Below, piece by piece: positions 21,586-27,299 of a DNA stretch of 27,299 nt (position 1 is the first letter of the stretch; every line of letters begins with the position of its first letter). The stretch is from positions 1 to 27,299 of the IMG/VR virus record IMGVR_UViG_3300046642_001529, one strand, 5' to 3'. The position numbers were made by a program, and so were the translations under genes. The notes beneath the pieces are model-generated. The model made no database searches and had not been told where the DNA came from. It was given only the letters and a program-made list of their open reading frames with translations. Origin of the DNA: a virus.

Positions 21586-23564
21586 TGGCCACGGGGTCGG
21601 TGCGGGATCTGTCGGCCGAGGAGCTCGCGAACGCCTTCTACGTGGCTCAGCAGTCGCATGCCCGCCGGGTGACGGACCGGGTTCAGCAGTTGTGGCGGGA
21701 GATCGACCGCCGCGATCTGAGCCGGTCGTGGGCCATCTTCATCGGCCCAGAGGTGGTTCGCACTGTGACCGCCGGCCAGCTGGCTACGGCGGCGGCGGCG
21801 GACGCCTACGTTGAGTCCATCATCGCGGCGGGAGGGCTGAGTTCGGATCCGGCGGGGCGCGTTCGGCCCGAGGCCTTTGCTGGGCTTGCCGCTGATGGTC
21901 GGTCGCTGGACACGCTGCTGGATCTGCCGCTCATCACGTCGAAGACGGCCATCGCAGCGGGTGCCGATGAGGTCGAGGCGATGATGACGGGCCTGCAGCA
22001 GTTGCTGCGGATGGCGGCGTCGGAGGTCACGGATGCCGGGAGGGCGGCTACCGGGGTGTCGATCGCGGGGAACCGCACGATCAACGGCTACATCCGGGTG
22101 GTCAACCCGCCCGCCTGCAGTCGGTGCATCATCCTCGCCGGACGGGAGTACGGCTGGAACACCGGCTTCCAACGGCATCCGCGCTGCTTCCCGGCCGGAG
22201 TGGTGGTGTCGGGGCCTAGGTCACAGGCGGCCACGCGGCGGTGGTTCCAAGGGGAACTCATTGTCCTCTCTACCGCGAGCGGCCAGAACCTCGCCCTGAC
22301 CGGAAATCACCCGGTACTGACAAGTCGCGGGTGGGTTCCGGCGAACCTCATCCAGGAAGGCGACGAGGTGGTCCGCAGCACCCGCCCCGAGGGCGCTACG
22401 CCCCTCGTGGTCCCAGATCATCACGAGATGCCATCCCTCATCGAGGACGTATGGGGTGCGCTCAGCGTGCACGGTCTTGACCGCATGCCAACCGCCACCG
22501 AGGACTTCCACGGCGACGGGCAGCAAGGCGAGGTCGACGTTGTATACGCCGATCGCGCGCTGGCGAGTGGCAATCTGGCCACGGTCGGCAAGAAGTTGGT
22601 GCAACTTGGCCTCGCCGGAGGACTGGGCTTGACCGGCCAGTTCGATGCCGAGCGCGCGTCGATGCTTTTGAATCTGTGGGACGCGACGCAATCGGGCGGC
22701 CCGGTTGGCGGCGGCGGCCTGGGTCTTGCGCTCGCCAGCGCTCAACTTGGCCGCCCTGACAACGCCAGCTTCACTGGCGTCACGCCGCTGTACTCCGGCT
22801 TCCGCGAGGCGGCGCGCGATGACATTTCGGGACACCCCGTACTGCTTGCCGAGCGCGAACTCGCTGGCTCCATTGAGGTAGGCGGACGCGATTTCACTGA
22901 TGGGGAGATCGCGGGTCTTCCGCGATGGGATGCCCCGGGAGACTCGTTCTCGGTGGAAACGCGTGACGGATATGCCCGCCAAGGTCGCGATCTCCTGGAT
23001 CGGCTTTCCGGACAGGTAGAGCTCGATCGCGTAGTCGAGCTTCGCCGGGGCGAGTGGAGCGGGCACGTTTACAGCCTCACTTCGGTCGAGGGGTGGCACG
23101 TTGCGAACAGTCTCATTGTATCAAACTGTGACTGCACACATATGCCCGCAAAGCTCATCGCCCGCGACCGTCACATCCCCGGCGCGTTCGATCCGCAGGC
23201 CTACTTCAAAGGTCTGTCCCGCGCCGAGCAGGACCGCATCTTCACCCAGGCCGGCGCGAACGCGATCCGGGACGGCGCGGACATGAACTCCGTCGTCAAC
23301 GCCCGCCGCGGCATGTACACCGCGGCCGACGGCTACGGCGGCCGGGCGCGCGCCACCTACGAGGGCACTACCCGCCGCGGCCTGTACTTCCAGATGGAGC
23401 GGTCCCGCGCCTACCGGGCGGGCACGGCTTCGCCCCGGTATCCCAGACAGTTCCAGCTTTCCTCGCCGCGCTTGCTGCCTGAGCAGATTTACCGGCTCGC
23501 TGGTAGCCGCGATGAGGCAATCAGTTTGCTCCGCCAGTACGGCTATCTGGGCTGGAGCGTCTGA
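21585..23564 (+). CDS. MuF/VG15-like minor head protein interrupted by an intein (659-aa precursor)
   Basis: The ATG overlaps the portal TGA. The N-terminal 200 residues are helical and match the VG15/MuF-type minor head proteins that actinophage annotations often call capsid maturation protease. They lead to P-A-C-S-R-C-I-I-L-A-G and Q-R-H-P-R. An intein occupies residues 201-514. The C-terminal part resumes with C-D-C-T-H-M-P-A and continues to a helical tail. Removal of the intein joins H-P-R to C-D-C, giving H-P-R-C-D-C-T-H, the expected metal-binding-like motif of the MuF domain, and a 345-aa mature protein of ordinary length. MuF proteins sit inside the head at the portal. The gene is unlike its neighbours in base composition only across the intein. 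Confidence 0.88.
   Translation: MATGSVRDLSAEELANAFYVAQQSHARRVTDRVQQLWREIDRRDLSRSWAIFIGPEVVRTVTAGQLATAAAADAYVESIIAAGGLSSDPAGRVRPEAFAGLAADGRSLDTLLDLPLITSKTAIAAGADEVEAMMTGLQQLLRMAASEVTDAGRAATGVSIAGNRTINGYIRVVNPPACSRCIILAGREYGWNTGFQRHPRCFPAGVVVSGPRSQAATRRWFQGELIVLSTASGQNLALTGNHPVLTSRGWVPANLIQEGDEVVRSTRPEGATPLVVPDHHEMPSLIEDVWGALSVHGLDRMPTATEDFHGDGQQGEVDVVYADRALASGNLATVGKKLVQLGLAGGLGLTGQFDAERASMLLNLWDATQSGGPVGGGGLGLALASAQLGRPDNASFTGVTPLYSGFREAARDDISGHPVLLAERELAGSIEVGGRDFTDGEIAGLPRWDAPGDSFSVETRDGYARQGRDLLDRLSGQVELDRVVELRRGEWSGHVYSLTSVEGWHVANSLIVSNCDCTHMPAKLIARDRHIPGAFDPQAYFKGLSRAEQDRIFTQAGANAIRDGADMNSVVNARRGMYTAADGYGGRARATYEGTTRRGLYFQMERSRAYRAGTASPRYPRQFQLSSPRLLPEQIYRLAGSRDEAISLLRQYGYLGWSV
22221..23066 (-). 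CDS. antisense HTH + Vsr/EDxHD-like homing endonuclease nested in intein (281 aa)
   Basis: Lies wholly inside the intein on the other strand, in exact codon register. GTG 23066 is preferred: AGTGAGG lies eight bases upstream. GTG 23099 is the longest option (292 aa; numbering below uses it). Two helix-turn-helix units come first: P-I-Q-E-I-A-T-L-A-G-I-S-V-T-R-F, then F-A-L-G-K-Q-Y-G-V-S-R-N-V-I-A-R-R-L. The nuclease domain has S-G-E-A-K-L-H (Glu163), Y-N-V-D-L-A (Asp189), V-A-V-E-V-L-G-G-G-W-H (Glu198, His205) and M-I-W-D-H (Asp230). This is the E-D-x-H-D order of Vsr-like homing endonucleases. C-Q-Y-R-V-I-S-G-Q-G-E closes the fold. Long antisense frames are common in high-GC DNA, so the call rests on these motifs and not on length. 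Confidence 0.82.
   Translation of the reverse strand: MPAPLAPAKLDYAIELYLSGKPIQEIATLAGISVTRFHRERVSRGIPSRKTRDLPISEIASAYLNGASEFALGKQYGVSRNVIARRLAEAGVQRRDASEAGVVRAAKLSAGERKTQAAAANRAARLRRVPQIQKHRRALGIELAGQAQSSGEAKLHQLLADRGQIATRQRAIGVYNVDLALLPVAVEVLGGGWHAVKTVHAERTPYVLDEGWHLVMIWDHEGRSALGAGAADHLVAFLDEVRRNPPATCQYRVISGQGEVLAARGREDNEFPLEPPPRGRL
23115..23123 (-). promoter_or_regulatory. candidate extended -10 promoter for the antisense endonuclease
   Basis: On the minus strand this reads TGATACAAT, an extended -10 (TGn then TACAAT, one change from TATAAT). No -35 match is seen, which extended -10 promoters tolerate. Transcription from it would start near 23108, about 40 bases before GTG 23066. In the sense frame it is the I-V-S codons ATT GTA TCA of the intein splice motif, all rare in such high-GC DNA. 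Confidence 0.5.
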
Positions 23565-23625
23565 GTCTCACTCTTGGCCGCGCGCAAGGCGCGGTCTCTG
23601 ATCCCGCAACGGGAGACACACCACC

Positions 23626-24414
23626 ATGCACAGCATCCGTAAGAGCTGGCTGTCCGCCGCCCAGGGCGCGGGCTGGTTCCGGCTGGACCGTCACGACGAC
23701 CCCGACCCCGCAGATCCGGCCGACCCGGATCCTGCGGACCCCAAGGGCGACCCGGACCCCGATTCCGTGGACCCGGAACCCGACCCGGACCCAGACGGTG
23801 CCGACAATCTCGGCGACGCTGGCAAGCAGGCCCTTCAGCGCATGAAGGATCAACTCAAGGCGGCCAAGCAGGAGCTGAACGAGCTTCGTGAAGCCAAGTC
23901 AGATGCCGTCCAGACTCGGCAGGCTCGCAAGGATGCCACCGAGGCAAGGAAGCGCGCCGAAGAACTGGCCCGCAAGGTCGCCGAGTTCGAGGATCGCGAC
24001 AAGTCGGAACTGGACAAGGCGACCGCGAAGGCCGAGCGTCTCGCCGATCAAGCCGCTAAGGCAACGGCCCGCGCGGTGCAGGCCGAGGTTCGGGCGCTGT
24101 CCACTGGCGCGTTCGCCGACCCGACGGACGCGGCGGAAGTTCTCATGCGCGATCCGTCGAAGTACGTCGATGACGGCGGCGACATCGACACCGCCGCCAT
24201 CCAGGCGGCCCTCGACGACCTGCTGGAGCGCAAGCCCCACTGGGCGAAGCCCGAGCCGGCCGCTCCGGAGCCGGAGAAGAAGCCGGTACGCCAGCCGAAG
24301 CCCGACCCGGGCCAGGGTGCGCGCCTGCCGACTCCGGCCACGGACTTCCGGACGGCCCCGAAGGAAGAGGTCGCGGCCGAGCTGGCGAAGTACGGCTTCC
24401 GGCAGCGCTACTAG
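23626..24414 (+). CDS. capsid scaffold protein (262 aa)
   Basis: ATG 23626 behind CGGGAG. Residues 17-24 are W-F-R-L-D-R-H-D, repeated in the major capsid protein. A highly acidic Asp/Pro repeat region (residues about 24-60) is followed by a long charged coiled coil (Q-R-M-K-D-Q-L-K-A-A-K-Q-E-L-N-E-L). A C-terminal domain has G-A-F-A-D-P-T-D-A-A-E-V-L and a basic proline-rich end. This acidic start, coiled coil and folded end are typical of head scaffolds, which guide capsid assembly and leave before DNA entry. The last base of its TAG is the first of the protease GTG, so expression is linked. Family-level identity from architecture and position. Confidence 0.85.
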   Translation: MHSIRKSWLSAAQGAGWFRLDRHDDPDPADPADPDPADPKGDPDPDSVDPEPDPDPDGADNLGDAGKQALQRMKDQLKAAKQELNELREAKSDAVQTRQARKDATEARKRAEELARKVAEFEDRDKSELDKATAKAERLADQAAKATARAVQAEVRALSTGAFADPTDAAEVLMRDPSKYVDDGGDIDTAAIQAALDDLLERKPHWAKPEPAAPEPEKKPVRQPKPDPGQGARLPTPATDFRTAPKEEVAAELAKYGFRQRY

Positions 24415-24602
24415 TGATCGAAATCCGTGCCCGGTTGGGCGACGGACACACCCTCCTTGAGGTGTCCGGTCACGAGGGCCATGCCGTGGACGGCCGCGTC
24501 TGTGCGGCGATCACCGCAATTACCCAAACCGCACTGCTCGGGCTTGAGGAATACGCCCGGCAGTACCCGGACCTCGTGTCCGTAGAAATCAATCAGGAGT
24601 GA
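24414..24602 (+). CDS. Prp-family cysteine protease, probable capsid maturation enzyme (62 aa)
   Basis: GTG 24414 overlaps the scaffold stop. The sequence follows the Prp (ribosomal-processing cysteine protease) pattern: an I-E-I-R-A-R-L strand, G-H at residues 19-20, V-C-A-A-I-T-A-I-T-Q-T-A-L at 29-41, then L-E-E-Y-A and a final V-S-V-E-I strand. His20 and Cys30 would be the catalytic pair; the stretch between them is two residues shorter than in the staphylococcal enzyme as I recall it, and the protein is about half the usual length. In Staphylococcus, Prp trims ribosomal protein L27 and the scaffold and capsid proteins of phage 80alpha. The position here between scaffold and capsid points to the same work on phage proteins. 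Confidence 0.8.
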   Translation: MIEIRARLGDGHTLLEVSGHEGHAVDGRVCAAITAITQTALLGLEEYARQYPDLVSVEINQE

Positions 24603-24605
24603 CAC

Positions 24606-25943
24606 ATGAGCTCAACCATGACCGCGGTCCGCCCGCGGCTGAATGTCCAGCGGCGCGCGACGCGGCCGTGGTTCCGCCTCGACCGACACGACGTCCGCAG
24701 CACCGTCCCGGCGGCGATCCGCGCGATGCTGCAGAACGGCACCCTCGACCGCGTCTTCCAGGACGCGCTCGTGCCGGAGTTCCTGTTCCCGCAGATCGCC
24801 GACTCGCAGCCGTGGATGGGCGGCCTCGGTGACAACAAGACGTTCACCCGCCGAGGCCTGCTCGCGACGGCGACGACCGCGATCACCGGGTCGGACCCGT
24901 CGGCGGCCACGTACAACCTGGAGCAGTACTCGGTCACGATGGACCAGTACGGCAACAGCATGGACACCAACATGCTGTCCAGCTCGATGGCCCTGGCCAA
25001 CAAGTTCCTGTCCGACGGCGAGACGCTGGGCATCAATGCCGGCCAGTCCCTGAACCAGATCGCCCGCAACAAGCTGTACAAGGCCTATGCGGGCGGCCGA
25101 ACCTGGTGCACCACTGCTGGGTCGTCGGACACCAGCATCATCGTGCAGTCCGCGAACGGCTTCGAGCAGGTGCTCGTCAACGGAGTCCCGACCGCGGTGT
25201 CGGCGTCGAACCCGCTGACCGTGTCGATCGCCGGTGTCGCAAACACCGTGACCGGCGTCAACACGGGCACCAGCACGCTGACGCTCGGCACCGCCCGCGT
25301 CGATGTCGCTGGCGACTACGTGGTGGCGGCGAACGCCCCGGTTTCGATCCGGGCGACCGGCAACTCGGCCTACGACCTGTCCAGCAGCAACACGGTCACC
25401 TTCGCGAACTTCCGGAGCGCGGTCGCGCGCCTGCGGAAGATGGCGGTTCCGACGCTGGGCGGCTACTACGCGGCCCACATCGACCCGGACACCGAGGCCC
25501 AGCTGTTCGCGGACTCCGACTTCAAGCAGGCCCTGCAGGGCCGCGTTGACTCGCCGATCTACCGGGACCTGTCGATCGGCCGGTTCGCGGGCATCGACTG
25601 GGTGCGCAACCTGGAGACCCCGACCATCGCCAACGGCGGTTCGGCGGGCACGCTCACGGTGCACCGCCCGGTCGTGCTGGGCGCGGGTGCGCTGATCGCG
25701 GCCCCGTTCGAGAAGACCGGAACGCTCCTGGACGGCTCCGGCGTCGAGGACGTCCCGGAGATCCGCAACATCACCCCGGCGGCGGGCGTGGACATCTCGC
25801 TGATCGTGCGTCCGCCGACCGACCGTCTGCAGCAGGTCATCTCCACGACCTGGTCGTGGGTCGGCGACTACGGCGTTCCCTCCGATGCGGGCACGGGCGA
25901 CGCGGCGCTGTTCAAGCGCGGTGTCGTTATCGAGCACGCCTGA
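24606..25943 (+). CDS. major capsid protein (445 aa)
   Basis: ATG 24606, three bases after the protease stop, with CAGGAGTG just upstream. The basic N-terminus (about 20 residues) is followed by W-F-R-L-D-R-H-D at 22-29. Then comes a helix (T-V-P-A-A-I-R-A-M-L-Q) and P-E-F-L-F-P-Q-I-A-D-S. The body shows an HK97-type pattern with an N-arm-like region and the spine helix A-N-F-R-S-A-V-A-R-L-R-K. A Thr/Val/Gly-rich insertion of about 80 residues (roughly 185-265) could be an I-domain-like decoration, as in P22-type coat proteins. The C-terminus has D-I-S-L-I-V-R-P-P-T-D-R-L. Hundreds of copies build the head shell. Confidence 0.88.
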   Translation: MSSTMTAVRPRLNVQRRATRPWFRLDRHDVRSTVPAAIRAMLQNGTLDRVFQDALVPEFLFPQIADSQPWMGGLGDNKTFTRRGLLATATTAITGSDPSAATYNLEQYSVTMDQYGNSMDTNMLSSSMALANKFLSDGETLGINAGQSLNQIARNKLYKAYAGGRTWCTTAGSSDTSIIVQSANGFEQVLVNGVPTAVSASNPLTVSIAGVANTVTGVNTGTSTLTLGTARVDVAGDYVVAANAPVSIRATGNSAYDLSSSNTVTFANFRSAVARLRKMAVPTLGGYYAAHIDPDTEAQLFADSDFKQALQGRVDSPIYRDLSIGRFAGIDWVRNLETPTIANGGSAGTLTVHRPVVLGAGALIAAPFEKTGTLLDGSGVEDVPEIRNITPAAGVDISLIVRPPTDRLQQVISTTWSWVGDYGVPSDAGTGDAALFKRGVVIEHA

Positions 25944-25949
25944 TTGGTT

Positions 25950-25982
25950 CCCGTCGGCGCAGGAGAGCCCTGCGCCGACGGG
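25950..25982 (+). terminator. 14-bp hairpin after the major capsid gene
   Basis: CCCGTCGGCGCAGG (25950-25963) pairs perfectly with CCTGCGCCGACGGG (25969-25982) around a 5-nt loop, seven bases after the capsid stop. It probably reduces read-through so that capsid protein is made in excess over connectors, or protects the upstream mRNA 3' end. Confidence 0.75.
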
Positions 25983-26004
25983 CCCCCGAGTAAGGAGATC
26001 AGGC

Positions 26005-26394
26005 ATGCGCGTGCGCATCGTCACGCCGTTCGCGGCGTACTGGAACTACGAGGTCCGGCCCTTCGCCGAGGGCGAGGAGTTCGTCGGCGACCTCGCCCGG
26101 CACCTGGCCGACAACGGGCCCGGCGAATCGGTGGAGGTACTCGAAGCCGACCCGGAGCCTGAGCCCGAGGTCGAGGAAGAGCCGGACGAGGACCCGGAGG
26201 ACGACAGGGACGACGATCCCGAGGATCCCGAGTCGGCCAACATCCCGTTCCCCGCCGAGGGCACTGCCGCCGAGGCGCTGGCCTGGGTCGGCGACGACAC
26301 GGCGCGCGCTGCGGTGGCGCTGGATGCGGAGCAGGCGAAGGACAAGCCGCGCTCCACGCTAGTGAAGCAGCTCGAAAAGCTCGCCGAGAGCTGA
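26005..26394 (+). CDS. acidic head-region protein (129 aa)
   Basis: ATG 26005 behind TAAGGAG. The first 50 residues form a small beta domain (R-V-R-I-V-T-P-F, F-A-E-G-E-E-F). A linker of almost only Glu, Asp and Pro follows (about 50-80), then a helical C-terminus with A-W-V-G-D-D-T-A-R-A-A-V-A-L-D-A-E-Q and T-L-V-K-Q-L-E-K-L-A. The W-V-G-D-D and T-L-x-x-x-L pattern recurs in small actinophage proteins encoded between capsid and connector genes. A head-decoration or head-assembly role is likely from position. The biochemical role is unknown. Confidence 0.7.
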   Translation: MRVRIVTPFAAYWNYEVRPFAEGEEFVGDLARHLADNGPGESVEVLEADPEPEPEVEEEPDEDPEDDRDDDPEDPESANIPFPAEGTAAEALAWVGDDTARAAVALDAEQAKDKPRSTLVKQLEKLAES

Positions 26395-26406
26395 GGGGAG
26401 GCCGCC

Positions 26407-27042
26407 GTGGCTCTTCCCCTGCTGGCGACGGTGGCCGACCTTGAGGCGGCGATGCAGCGCCCGACAGGCAGTCTGGATACCACTCAGGCAACCTTGGCGC
26501 TGCGCCGGGCCTCTGCTCGGGTCCGTCGGTATACCCGTCAGGACATCTCATTCGTGGCGGGCGACACCATCGAGATCCCGGGCGGCGAGAAGGTGCTGCG
26601 GGTCCCGCAGCGCCCCCTGGTCGTCGACGGATCGAATCCGCTGACCGTGGTGGAGATCGCCGACTTCAGCGGCATCGAATGGGTGGCCCTGGAAGGCCGG
26701 GACTTCTCCCGGCTCGGGTCGGAGCTGACGCGCGGTTACCCGTGGCAGGCGCCGTCCCGGCTGATGGGCTGGCCATGGAATCGGCCACTGGGAGTGTGGG
26801 CGCCGAAGGTCCGCCTCATCCACTCCCACGGCTACAGCGACATCCCGGACGACATCCTCGACGTGGTCCTGGACCTGGCAACGATGACCCTCAGCAACCC
26901 GGAGAACCTGCGGTCGGTCGCCATCGACGACTACAGCCGCACCTTCGCCTCCGAAACCATCGGCGGCGCCGCCCTCACCAAGCAGCACAAAGAAGACCTG
27001 CGGCCCTACCGGGTCGCCGCGTTCAGCGTGAGGGCCTCGTGA
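26407..27042 (+). CDS. head-tail connector protein (211 aa)
   Basis: GTG 26407 behind GAGGGGAGG. The N-terminus has V-A-D-L-E-A-A-M, then A-L-R-R-A-S-A-R-V-R-R-Y-T, a helix pair typical of gp6/gp15-like connectors. Then come strands with I-P-G-G-E-K-V-L-R-V-P-Q-R-P-L, a middle with V-R-L-I-H-S-H-G-Y-S-D-I-P-D-D-I-L-D-V, and a last helix, L-D-L-A-T-M-T-L-S-N-P. The I-P-x-D-I/L stretch is a hallmark of these adaptors, which form a ring below the portal. Its stop overlaps the next GTG. Assigned from pattern and position after the capsid gene. Confidence 0.78.
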   Translation: MALPLLATVADLEAAMQRPTGSLDTTQATLALRRASARVRRYTRQDISFVAGDTIEIPGGEKVLRVPQRPLVVDGSNPLTVVEIADFSGIEWVALEGRDFSRLGSELTRGYPWQAPSRLMGWPWNRPLGVWAPKVRLIHSHGYSDIPDDILDVVLDLATMTLSNPENLRSVAIDDYSRTFASETIGGAALTKQHKEDLRPYRVAAFSVRAS

Positions 27043-27299
27043 CCGCCCTGGATGCCGCCCTGGCGTCGGGCCGGCGCGAGCATGAGGCCATCATGCTCGA
27101 CACGGTCCGCATCTGGCGGCCGGGCCCGGTCGTGTTCAACCGGACCACGGGCACGGAGACGCCGGGTACCCCCGTGGAGTTGTACTCGGGCAAGGCGCGG
27201 GTGAAGCCGTTCGGGCGCTCTGCCTCCACGGGTGTCGAGGCGGGCGAGCAGCAGGTGGTGCTGCGCGAGTACGTGGTGTCGGTGCCGTTCTCGGCGCTG
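27039..27299 (+). CDS. head-closure protein, DUF6093-like, partial at window end
   Basis: GTG overlaps the connector stop (GTGA). Only 87 codons are present and the frame is open at the window edge. The visible part has a helical start and then I-M-L-D-T-V-R-I-W-R-P-G-P-V-V and a strand-rich region with P-V-E-L-Y-S-G-K-A-R-V-K-P. This resembles DUF6093-type actinophage proteins that follow the connector and probably act as head-closure or stopper proteins. The rest of the gene is outside the window. Confidence 0.68.
   Translation, partial: MTALDAALASGRREHEAIMLDTVRIWRPGPVVFNRTTGTETPGTPVELYSGKARVKPFGRSASTGVEAGEQQVVLREYVVSVPFSAL

Larger units (their letters stand above)
22185..23126 (+). other. 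intein in the minor head gene (314 aa)
   Basis: Starts at Cys201 in block A, C-F-P-A-G-V-V-V. Block B is T-G-N-H-P-V-L-T-S-R-G-W, with its T-x-N-H, near residues 245-256. Block F is V-Y-S-L-T-S-V-E-G-W-H-V-A-N and block G is L-I-V-S-N followed by Cys515. The penultimate residue is Ser instead of the usual His, a known variant. M-P-T-A-T-E-D-F-H-G-D-G (residues 301-312) matches a motif I recall from other actinophage inteins. No LAGLIDADG or HNH domain occurs in this frame. Residues beyond about 330 show little fold character in the sense frame. That stretch is where the antisense nuclease's helix-turn-helix motifs lie. Confidence 0.88.

Overview
The window is a high-GC stretch with strongly GC-biased third codon positions, frequent GTG starts and purine-rich ribosome binding sites of the AAGGAG type. 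This fits Streptomyces or a close actinobacterial relative. Nearly everything reads on the plus strand. The content is a temperate siphovirus-type element (prophage or phage-plasmid): a Streptomyces plasmid-like transfer module joined to a phage packaging and head module. I see no integrase, replication initiator, lysis gene, tRNA, rRNA or CRISPR array.

Layout. (1) 1-5627: small coupled ORFs, two small membrane (Spd-like) proteins, a coiled-coil DUF2637-type membrane protein and an FtsK/TraB-like DNA translocase. (2) 5628-5895: noncoding DNA with GTACACCCCCCG repeats in direct and inverted orientation. (3) 5896-11408: about fifteen small accessory genes, mostly of unknown function. They include a DUF6197-like protein, an excisionase-like DNA-binding protein, a DUF305-like protein and one minus-strand gene. 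(4) 11439-14975: tail-fibre genes, with a lectin-domain protein and a pectate-lyase-like spike. (5) 14976-17709: a minus-strand membrane protein, a conserved 299-aa protein and two HNH endonucleases. (6) 17710-18061: a noncoding gap that may hold the packaging site. (7) 18062-27299: small and large terminase, portal, MuF-type minor head protein with an intein, scaffold, a Prp-like cysteine protease, major capsid protein, an acidic head protein, a head-tail connector and the start of a head-closure gene.

Two systems stand out. First, the minor head gene carries a 314-residue intein (22185-23126) whose removal restores the MuF-type H-P-R-C-D-C motif. Almost the whole intein is also coding on the opposite strand, in exact codon register. 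That antisense gene encodes a helix-turn-helix plus Vsr/EDxHD-type endonuclease, so the homing endonuclease appears to be nested antisense inside its intein instead of being inserted in frame. A TGATACAAT extended -10 box for it lies in the codons for the intein's C-terminal splice motif.

Second, a Prp-family cysteine protease gene lies between scaffold and major capsid, and both those proteins carry the same octapeptide, WFRLDRHD, near the N-terminus with different codons. This resembles the host-Prp cleavage of staphylococcal phage 80alpha scaffold and capsid, but with the protease supplied by the phage and a different motif.
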